Positions 1-4,418 of a DNA stretch of 8,122 nt are shown here, in pieces. Position numbers and translations under genes: made by a program. Position 1 is the stretch's first letter. The number at the start of each line of letters is the position of its first letter. Source of the DNA: an uncultured Chloroflexota bacterium (GTDB taxonomy: Bacteria; Chloroflexota; Anaerolineae; Aggregatilineales; Phototrophicaceae); contig CALMDI010000547.1 of assembly GCA_937864975.1 (NCBI GenBank), positions 1-8,122 on the forward strand, given 5' to 3'. Below the pieces are notes generated by a model. The model was not told the DNA's origin, searched no databases, and worked only from the letters and a program-made list of their open reading frames with translations.

Positions 1-876
1 GTGTTTCACAGCCCGCTGCTCCACACCTTTGCCACCGAGCAGCCGTGGCTGAGCGGTCTGGTGCGGCAGGAACTGAGCGCCCTGCTGGACGCGCAGGCGA
101 AGTCGATCACGTCGCAGCGGCTCTACGGCGCGATGACCGCTCAGGGTACCTATAACCTGCGGGTGCTGACGCTCGGTCAGGAAAGCATCGAGCGCGATGG
201 CAAGCCAATCTCGATGTCCGACTGGCGCGCCACGTCGGCGCGCGAGATGTTTCTCTATCTGCTGTTTAACGGAGCGCAGACGCGCGAAGGCTTCTCACTC
301 ACGTTCTGGCCCGATAGCTCGGTCAAGCAGGTTCGCTCCAATTTCCACACGACGCTGTATCGCGCGCGGCAGGCGCTGGGCGAAAACGTCATCGTCTTTT
401 ACGATGACCTGTATTTTATTAATCCTGACGTGGAATGTACCGCCGACGCGGCTGAAATGAAGCAGCTTGCGGCACAGGCGCGGCTCATGCCGCCGCGTGA
501 CGCGCGCACCGAGGATTTGTGGCGTCACGCGGCTCACCTATACCGGGGCGACTTTCTGCCGTCGCTCGACGACGATTGGGTGCTTCCGCTGCGCGAGCAG
601 TTTCAGGAGTTGTATATCGAGGCGCTGGTCGGGGTGGGAGCGTGCGCGCGCGCGCGGGGCGATCTGCGCGAAGCGGTCAGCGCCTACAAACGGGCGCTGC
701 GGGTCGATCCGTACCGGGAGGACATTCATCGCGCGATTCTGACCTGCTACGGTCAAAAGGGCGAGAAAAAGAAAATCGCCCATCACCTCCAGCAACTTCA
801 GGAACTGCTGTGGCAGGAGCTTGCCGTGAAGCCCTCGGCGGAGACGGTGGCGCTCGCCCGCTCGCTGCTGCATTAA
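1..876 (+). CDS. SARP-type transcriptional regulator, winged-helix plus BTAD domain (5' partial)
   Basis: This is the C-terminal 291 residues of a transcriptional regulator. Residues about 50-138 form an OmpR/SARP-like winged helix: a 'LRVLTLG' opening strand, a 'REMFLYLLF' helix, then 'FWPDSS' and 'NFHTTLYRARQALG' as the recognition region. Residues about 150-285 are a bacterial transcriptional activator domain (BTAD) with TPR-like helices, for example 'GDLREAVSAYKRALRVDPYRED'. Residues 1-48 are helical and look like the tail of an upstream region. In Chloroflexota such regulators are often large proteins with an ATPase and TPR part before the SARP module. The GTG at base 1 is therefore probably an internal valine codon, and the gene likely starts outside the window. 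No clear terminator follows the TAA. The nearest downstream genes, two small proteins and a receiver, run in the same direction and are candidate targets. The family call is firm; the targets are inferred. Confidence 0.85.
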   Translation: MFHSPLLHTFATEQPWLSGLVRQELSALLDAQAKSITSQRLYGAMTAQGTYNLRVLTLGQESIERDGKPISMSDWRATSAREMFLYLLFNGAQTREGFSLTFWPDSSVKQVRSNFHTTLYRARQALGENVIVFYDDLYFINPDVECTADAAEMKQLAAQARLMPPRDARTEDLWRHAAHLYRGDFLPSLDDDWVLPLREQFQELYIEALVGVGACARARGDLREAVSAYKRALRVDPYREDIHRAILTCYGQKGEKKKIAHHLQQLQELLWQELAVKPSAETVALARSLLH

Positions 877-986
877 GCTTGCCCCCCAACGTGACAGCGC
901 GGTAGGCACATGCGCCGCCTGATAGTTGATTCCCATTCGCACTCTGTTTCTTCGTTGATTTTCGTTCTTTTCCCCTGGTAAGCACT

Positions 987-1015
987 TTGTTGCACAGGCT
1001 CGGTTAAGGTATGGG
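987..1015 (+). promoter_or_regulatory. Possible sigma70-like promoter of the small-peptide gene
   Basis: TTGTTG at 987-992 and TATGGG at 1010-1015 are separated by 17 bases and lie about 40 bases upstream of the start of the 52-residue peptide gene. The -35 match is fair and the -10 match is weak. The 177-base gap after the regulator gene is enough to hold an independent promoter and shows no other obvious feature. Confidence 0.25.
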
Positions 1016-1053
1016 AACGGATCGATTTCTGTTCTCATTTTAAGGAGCCTGTC

Positions 1054-1212
1054 ATGAAAACCCGTTTCGTCCTGATGACCACCTGGCTAACCTCCGACTC
1101 GAATCGCACGCGCGCGCTTGGATTGAGCATTTTGCTGGCGCTGGCGCTCGCCGCCGGGTTCCTACCACAGGAAGTCGCGCTTGCGGGCAGCGCGACGGGC
1201 GGAAGCCACTAA
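1054..1212 (+). CDS. Small secreted or membrane peptide, 52 residues
   Basis: This is a short gene with a textbook ribosome binding site: AAGGAG at 1042-1047, six bases before the ATG. The product starts 'MKTRFVLMTTWL', continues through a polar stretch with two arginines (residues 13-20), and then has a hydrophobic helix at about residues 21-37 rich in Leu and Ala. 'VALA' at residues 41-44 fits an A-x-A signal-peptidase site. Cleavage there would release a very short C-terminal tail, GSATGGSH. The product could instead stay as a single-pass membrane peptide. I recognise no family. It lies between the SARP regulator and the LigA-like small protein on the same strand, and 74 bases separate its stop from the next start. 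The strong Shine-Dalgarno sequence is the main reason to believe it is translated. A pheromone, RiPP-like or regulatory role is speculation. Confidence 0.6.
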   Translation: MKTRFVLMTTWLTSDSNRTRALGLSILLALALAAGFLPQEVALAGSATGGSH

Positions 1213-1286
1213 CCAGTCTGATTCGCCGCATTCGGCGCCTGATCGCAATGATTTTGTGCAGCGGTGTGTCAGGAAAGGTCGAGCAC

Positions 1287-1616
1287 ATGCTACAGTTAAA
1301 TGAAAAACCCGTCATGGATGTTCTGCCCTTCCCGAACGGGCGCGGCTTCACCGGCGCGTCGGCGTGGTGGGATTACATGATGAACAAAGAAGAACGACAG
1401 CGCCTCGACAATTTGATGGGGCTGGCACTGTTGGACGAAAGCGTTTGTGACCGTCTGATAAACAAGCGGGACGAGTCCCTGCTGGGCGCGTTTGGATTGT
1501 CCCGCGAAACCCAAAGCTGGCTTCGCGCGGTGAACGCTTCCTCGCTGACCGAGCTGGCGGAGGCAATTGTCGGCGGGATGCAGAACGCCGCGGCGTTCGA
1601 GCGTGCAGCCTCATAA
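1287..1616 (+). CDS. Small LigA-like / RiPP-leader-like helical protein
   Basis: The product has 109 residues. Its first part (about 1-30) is loop-like, with 'LPFPNGRGFTGASAWW'. From about residue 36 to 97 it has the pattern of a small helical module: 'LMGLALLDESVCDRLINKRD', then 'LLGAFGLSRETQSWL' and 'SLTELAEAI'. The order 'A-L-x-D/E, R-L, L-x-x-FGLS, x-x-x-WL' resembles the LigA fold and the precursor or leader peptides called Franean1_4349-type RiPPs. I recognise this by pattern and not by any search. The start at 1287 was chosen over the in-frame ATG at 1248 because AGGAAAGG at 1271-1278 sits eight bases before it. A shorter form from the ATG pair at 1377/1380, preceded by GGTGGG, would consist of the helical module alone. 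It lies between the 52-residue peptide and a receiver protein. Function is unknown, and no maturation enzyme is visible nearby. Confidence 0.7.
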   Translation: MLQLNEKPVMDVLPFPNGRGFTGASAWWDYMMNKEERQRLDNLMGLALLDESVCDRLINKRDESLLGAFGLSRETQSWLRAVNASSLTELAEAIVGGMQNAAAFERAAS

Positions 1617-1641
1617 CGACGGTCGCAGCGGATGCGAAAGC

Positions 1642-1681
1642 GGGCGAAGCGCCGGGTTGGTGACACCCCGAACCTTCGCCC
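1642..1681 (+). other. Inverted repeat / RNA hairpin before the receiver gene
   Basis: GGGCGAAG at 1642-1649 and CTTCGCCC at 1674-1681 are perfect 8-base complements. Inside them GGTT (about 1655-1658) can pair with AACC (1671-1674) in an alternative, bulged extension. The element lies in the 95-base gap between the LigA-like gene and the receiver gene and ends 19 bases before that gene's Shine-Dalgarno sequence. No T-run follows, so it is not a normal terminator. An RNA-processing, stability or attenuation element, or a protein-binding palindrome, would all fit. Confidence 0.4.
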
Positions 1682-1711
1682 ACGCCTATATCCGAATGAA
1701 AGAGGGTTGGT

Positions 1712-2158
1712 ATGTCCGCAATGAAATCGCGCCAGCTACCCTTTACATCCCCCTCAAGTCGGGCAGAGACGATGAGTAAACTGATTATGGTCGTCGACGA
1801 TGACTCGCAGACCCGCACGCTGATCAGCATTCTGCTGCAGCGGCGGGGATTTCGGGTGGTCGAGGCGGCGGATGCCTTTGAAGCGCTCAACCTCCTGGAA
1901 TCGCACGATCCGGCGCTCGCCATCGTCGACGTGATGATGCCGGGGATGGACGGCTTTGAGTTGTGCCAGCAAATTCGCCAGCGCGCGCACACGGCGGCAA
2001 CCCCCGTGATTATCTTTTCCGCCATGCGCGATGACATCGGCGCGCAAAAAAGCTTCGAGGTCGGCGCGGACGCTTTCCTGTCGAAGATCAGCCTGCATCA
2101 CGAGCTTCTGGTGCAGGTGCGAACGCTGCTCGGCATGAGTATGACCGACATCACCTGA
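1712..2158 (+). CDS. Stand-alone response-regulator receiver (CheY-like)
   Basis: The product has 148 residues and is a single receiver domain with no output domain. It would act as a phosphorylation-dependent switch in a two-component pathway. Visible landmarks are the acidic pocket 'VVDDD' (Asp29-31), the phospho-acceptor Asp73 in 'IVDVMMPGMDG', the switch Ser103 in 'IIFSA', and the conserved Lys125 in 'FLSKI'. The usual 'KP' after that lysine is replaced by 'KI'. The start at 1712 is preceded by AGAGGG (1701-1706) at five bases and adds a 20-residue N-terminal extension. The alternative ATG at 1772 gives the usual 'MSKLIMVVDDD' start and a normal 128-residue length but has no clear ribosome binding site. 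No histidine kinase is seen in the window. It is the last gene of the plus-strand group and is followed by an intrinsic terminator. Confidence 0.92.
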   Translation: MSAMKSRQLPFTSPSSRAETMSKLIMVVDDDSQTRTLISILLQRRGFRVVEAADAFEALNLLESHDPALAIVDVMMPGMDGFELCQQIRQRAHTAATPVIIFSAMRDDIGAQKSFEVGADAFLSKISLHHELLVQVRTLLGMSMTDIT

Positions 2159-2203
2159 GGGTTTGATGTCCGATCCGTGATCGCTTATTGAGTCGTCATC
2201 CCG

Positions 2204-2237
2204 GTGTGTCGCCGCCAGCGCCACGCTTTTTTATTTT
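2204..2237 (+). terminator. Intrinsic terminator after the receiver gene
   Basis: GTGTG (2204-2208) pairs with CACGC (2222-2226) with one G-U pair, and CGC (2210-2212) pairs with GCG (2218-2220). One mismatch lies between the two stems, and the loop is five bases (CGCCA). The hairpin is followed directly by TTTTTTATTTT at 2227-2237. It begins 45 bases after the receiver stop codon and closes the plus-strand transcription unit before the convergent SDR gene. Read on the minus strand there is no T-run, so it acts in one direction only. Confidence 0.75.
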
Positions 2238-2358
2238 GAATGGGGCGCCTCGCAGCCTGTTTCCGCCGTAAGCGATGCTGCTTCGTTCGACCCGCTCCCG
2301 GAGCGATCAATTTCAGGCACGTCGCAAGCTGTATCAGGCGACGAGTCAGGCGAGCGCC

Positions 2359-3363
2359 TTAACGCCGCCGCAGCGCAAGCGCCGCCACAACCCCCGCCGC
2401 GAAGGTGGCGAGTGACAGGCGCTGCCATGTGGGCATGAGTTCAAAGACCGGCGTAAACATGCTTGGCTTGGTCAGCTCCGGGAAGTCGCCGTGAACGCGC
2501 CCGGTTTCGGACATCGGTTGGAACAGGTTATCCACGCCATCATCCGGCTCATTCGATTTTTGCAGCCGGAACAGGGCATTGCCCCACAGACTCACCCGAT
2601 CCATGAGCGCCGGGCTTAAGCGCTCGCCCACGGCGAGCAGGAAGCCGGGACCGCCGATGTAAATGTCGCGGCGCGGGCGTTCCGCCGCTGACACAATGGC
2701 GTCCGCGACGAGTTCAGGCGAGTACGCCGGGGGGATGGGCATCGGCTTCACGCCGAGCTTCGACCGGGCGTGATTGAAAAATGGCGTGTTGACGCCGCTC
2801 GGCAGTACCAGCGTGACGTGGATGTTGGGATGCTCGCGCGCCAGCTCCATTCGCAGCGATTCGCTGAAGCCTTTGACTCCGTGTTTTGCGGCGCAGTAGG
2901 CGGAAAGATACGGCAGCGCCCGTATGGAAGCGACCGAGCCGATATTGATAATCGTGCCTCGTCCCTGATGCTTCATCTGCTCAAGGGCTGCCTTAACGCC
3001 GTAGATGGTGCCGAGAAGATCGACCTGAAGGACGCGCTCCGCCTCCTCGATGCTCGTGTCCTCGACCGTCGCGTAAACCACGCCCGCCGCCGCGTTGACC
3101 CACGTATCGATGCGCCCGAATGCATTCATGGTTTCACGCGCCAGCCGTTCGACCTGCTGCCAATCCGCTACGTCGGTGGCGACGACCTGCGCCCGACCGC
3201 CCGCGCCCATGATCGCCTGCGCCACGTCGTGGAGCGCGACTTCGTTGCGCGCGGCGATCACTACCGTCGCGCCTGACTTTGCAAAAGCGTGCGCCGTCGC
3301 GCGTCCAATGCCGGATGAGGCGCCCGTGATGACAACGATCTGTTCGTGTAACGGCGGAATCAC
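2359..3363 (-). CDS. Membrane-anchored short-chain dehydrogenase/reductase (SDR)
   Basis: This is an NAD(P)-dependent oxidoreductase of 334 residues with unknown substrate. The Rossmann signature TGASSGIG is at residues 13-20, 'TDVAD' with Asp64 follows, then 'NAAAG' at 90-94, Ser143 in 'IGSVAS', and Tyr156-x3-Lys160 in 'SAYCAAK'. The position normally held by the tetrad Asn (the 'vNlxG' motif) is Asp115 in 'VDLLG'. After the usual 250-residue domain there is a roughly 80-residue extension ending in a hydrophobic helix (about 316-331) and 'RRR'. That fits a single C-terminal membrane anchor. The GTG start at base 3363 was chosen because GGGGGGAG lies six bases upstream, a sigma70-like promoter lies about 38 bases upstream, and it places the Rossmann motif at the normal distance. 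A longer frame up to 3462 would run through the promoter. No clear terminator was found downstream. Confidence 0.88.
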   Translation of the reverse strand: MIPPLHEQIVVITGASSGIGRATAHAFAKSGATVVIAARNEVALHDVAQAIMGAGGRAQVVATDVADWQQVERLARETMNAFGRIDTWVNAAAGVVYATVEDTSIEEAERVLQVDLLGTIYGVKAALEQMKHQGRGTIINIGSVASIRALPYLSAYCAAKHGVKGFSESLRMELAREHPNIHVTLVLPSGVNTPFFNHARSKLGVKPMPIPPAYSPELVADAIVSAAERPRRDIYIGGPGFLLAVGERLSPALMDRVSLWGNALFRLQKSNEPDDGVDNLFQPMSETGRVHGDFPELTKPSMFTPVFELMPTWQRLSLATFAAGVVAALALRRR

Positions 3364-3369
3364 GATGAT

Positions 3370-3377
3370 CTCCCCCC
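3370..3377 (-). promoter_or_regulatory. Ribosome binding site fixing the SDR GTG start
   Basis: On the minus strand this reads GGGGGGAG and ends six bases before the GTG at 3363. The upstream ATG codons at 3462 and 3435 in the same frame lie upstream of or within the promoter and lack comparable sites. Confidence 0.6.
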
Positions 3378-3400
3378 AGCTATCTCGTGCAGATGTGCCG

Positions 3401-3428
3401 ATGATAGCAAGGCGTCGGTTTATTACAA
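3401..3428 (-). promoter_or_regulatory. Sigma70-like promoter for the SDR gene
   Basis: On the minus strand a -35 box TTGTAA (3428-3423) and a -10 box TATCAT (3406-3401) are separated by 16 bases. The -10 matches the consensus at five of six positions and the -35 at four of six. Transcription would begin at about 3394 and give a leader of about 30 bases before the GTG start. The rest of the gap up to 3575, which must also hold the promoter of the divergent plus-strand gene, shows no other convincing signal. Confidence 0.55.
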
Positions 3429-3575
3429 TAGGCATGAACTGAATAGCGGATGTGCTTTCCATGAGAGCGGGTCGCGGCTCGGGCTGTTTGTGTAGGACTA
3501 TTCGCCTATTGCGGCGCTCGTCGCATTGATGAATTCTCTCTGATCGTTAGAGCATCGCACGCATCGAGGAAGCTC

Positions 3576-3899
3576 ATGCCATTGCAGCGCTTCATTGCCG
3601 ATCAGGTATACATCACCCCGGAAGCGACTCACGCCGTTGCCGATGCTCGACTGAAGGACCCCGATCTCTGGCAGGATCTGGTCGAGCGGCACCAGCGCGG
3701 TGAGTGGGGCGACATCCACGCCAACCAGCGTGTCGTCAATGAGGTCGCCGTCGAGATTGGAAAAGGCGTGGTGAAAAGCGTCTTTACCGTCGACGCGCTC
3801 GGCGAAGTCTGGCTGATGACGAGCCTGTGCGGCTCGCGCGGCTTACCCATCAAGACGGTAATAATGCTCGCCGGACAGCCCCTGCACCTCACGGACTGA
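3576..3899 (+). CDS. Small 'plasmid-related' family protein, function unknown
   Basis: The product has 107 residues and is likely cytosolic: there is no signal peptide or membrane segment. The start is supported by GAGGA at 3566-3570, five bases before the ATG. The pattern is an opening strand ('RFIADQVYITPEATHAV'), 'LVERHQRGEWGDIHANQRVVNE', a variable region, then 'VKSVFTVDALGEVWLMTS' and a closing strand 'KTVIMLAG'. This matches by eye a small family often annotated as plasmid-related or hypothetical, recognisable by 'L-x-RH-x-x-G-x-WGD-x-x-x-x-x-x-x-x-NE' followed by a short beta hairpin. No enzymatic residues are evident and no activity is known to me. Family members occur on plasmids and on chromosomes, so this alone does not prove a mobile element. 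The 3' end overlaps the convergent thioredoxin-like gene by 11 bases. Confidence 0.7.
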   Translation: MPLQRFIADQVYITPEATHAVADARLKDPDLWQDLVERHQRGEWGDIHANQRVVNEVAVEIGKGVVKSVFTVDALGEVWLMTSLCGSRGLPIKTVIMLAGQPLHLTD

Positions 3900-4284
3900 T
3901 TTCCGCCAGTAACGGTTCCATCGCATTCCGTAAGACCCGCTTGTTGAGGATGCCGAACAACCGCGCCCGCTCCTGACCGCCCGCGTCGAACAGCACGAAG
4001 GCAGGATAGCCGGCAAGGTGGAGCGCCTGGAACGCGGTTTCCCCTCGTCCACCGTCCGCCGCGTTGAGCCACTCGAACTGAATTTGCTCGCCGAATTCGG
4101 CTTCAAGCCCGTTCACGACGGGCGTCATTCGCGCGCAGCGCGCTCAGTCGTCGGTGTTGAAGTAGAGGAACGTCGGGCGGTCGCTCGCCAGCGGCAGCGT
4201 CGTCTGGACGCGGGGCGACCCGGCACATGACGATAACACCAGAACGGCGAGTACCAGGGCCGTCAACCGCACCAGAGGCATCAT
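3889..4284 (-). CDS. Thioredoxin-like lipoprotein, candidate selenoprotein (in-frame TGA at the CxxC site)
   Basis: Read through one TGA (4146-4144), this frame gives 131 residues. The N-terminus 'MMPLVRLTALVLAVLVLSSC' is a lipoprotein signal with lipobox L-S-S-C and lipidated Cys20. The thioredoxin fold follows: strand 'RPTFLYF' (36-42), active site 'TDD-TGA-ARC-ARMTPVV' (44-57), helix 'NGLEAEFG', and the cis-proline strand 'GYPAFVLFDAGGQE' (92-105, Pro94). The TGA is codon 47, exactly the first cysteine of CxxC, with Cys50 as the second. Codon use on both sides is normal and no frameshift is needed. AAAGGG at 4296-4291 is six bases before the ATG. A SECIS-like hairpin follows the TGA. It is probably an extracytoplasmic thiol or selenol redox protein. 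The alternative is a recent Cys-to-stop nonsense mutation or a sequencing error, leaving a 79-residue fragment without an active site. The frame and fold are clear; selenocysteine is inferred. Confidence 0.65.
4107..4123 (-). promoter_or_regulatory. Candidate bacterial SECIS hairpin
   Basis: In the minus-strand RNA, GCCCGU and ACGGGC form a perfect 6-bp stem around the 5-nt loop CGUGA. The stem starts 21 nt after the UGA, and the loop starts 27 nt after it. From memory, bacterial SECIS rules ask for an apical loop about 16-37 nt from the UGA with a G among its first two bases; here the second loop base is G. The region is GC-rich and other hairpins are possible nearby, for example GCCGAAUUCGGC further downstream, so the structure alone is weak evidence. 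It gains weight from its placement after a TGA at an active-site cysteine. Confidence 0.45.
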
Positions 4285-4308
4285 CCATAACCCTTTCCGC
4301 TCAGTCTA

Positions 4309-4337
4309 ATTCTCGACGCAGCCAGCTATTCCTGCAA
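4309..4337 (-). promoter_or_regulatory. Possible promoter of the thioredoxin-like gene
   Basis: On the minus strand TTGCAG (4337-4332) and GAGAAT (4314-4309) are 17 bases apart and lie about 25 bases before the start codon. The match is partial (three and four of six positions). The 134-base gap between the divergent thioredoxin-like and kinase genes should contain promoters for both. Confidence 0.3.
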
Positions 4338-4365
4338 CCTTCGTGTCCATCGCGGCGTCCTGAGG

Positions 4366-4379
4366 TATGCTAGAAGCAT
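4366..4379 (+). promoter_or_regulatory. -10-like box within a small palindrome upstream of the kinase gene
   Basis: TATGCT at 4366-4371 could be a -10 box for the kinase gene, but no good -35 box is seen 17 bases upstream. It overlaps the palindrome ATGCT-AGA-AGCAT (4367-4379), which could be an operator. The kinase ATG at 4419 has no Shine-Dalgarno sequence, so its translation start relies on the fit of the kinase domain. Confidence 0.25.
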
Positions 4380-4418
4380 CATTCTGCATTCATCGCGCCC
4401 GGAACGCGTTTCGACGCC

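Noticed and set aside
538..1038. A 166-codon minus-strand frame covering the end of the SARP gene and the following gap
   Set aside because: It has no recognisable domain, overlaps the conserved BTAD region, and runs antisense to the promoter region of the small peptide.
1348..2037. A 229-codon minus-strand frame opposite the LigA-like and receiver genes
   Set aside because: It has no domain pattern and is Arg/Ser-rich as expected for antisense of GC-rich genes. The plus-strand receiver is certain.
2293..2305. CGCTC-CCG-GAGCG hairpin as a terminator for the minus-strand SDR gene
   Set aside because: It has only a 5-bp stem and no T-run on the minus strand.
2770..3276. A 168-codon plus-strand frame inside the SDR gene
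   Set aside because: It is a shadow of the SDR coding strand, with no family pattern and no ribosome binding site.
3364..3462. N-terminal extension of the SDR to the ATG at 3462
   Set aside because: It would include the promoter-like boxes and ribosome binding site, and it places 33 unrelated residues before a normal SDR start.
3889..4128. The 79-residue fragment starting at the internal ATG 4128 as a gene on its own
   Set aside because: It has no ribosome binding site, lacks the first strand and the active site of the fold, and the upstream frame clearly belongs to it.
4103..4288. A 61-codon minus-strand frame starting at the first ATG (4288) before the thioredoxin-like gene
   Set aside because: Its product has no recognisable features. 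The frame starting four bases later at 4284 gives a classic lipoprotein signal that joins the thioredoxin fold.
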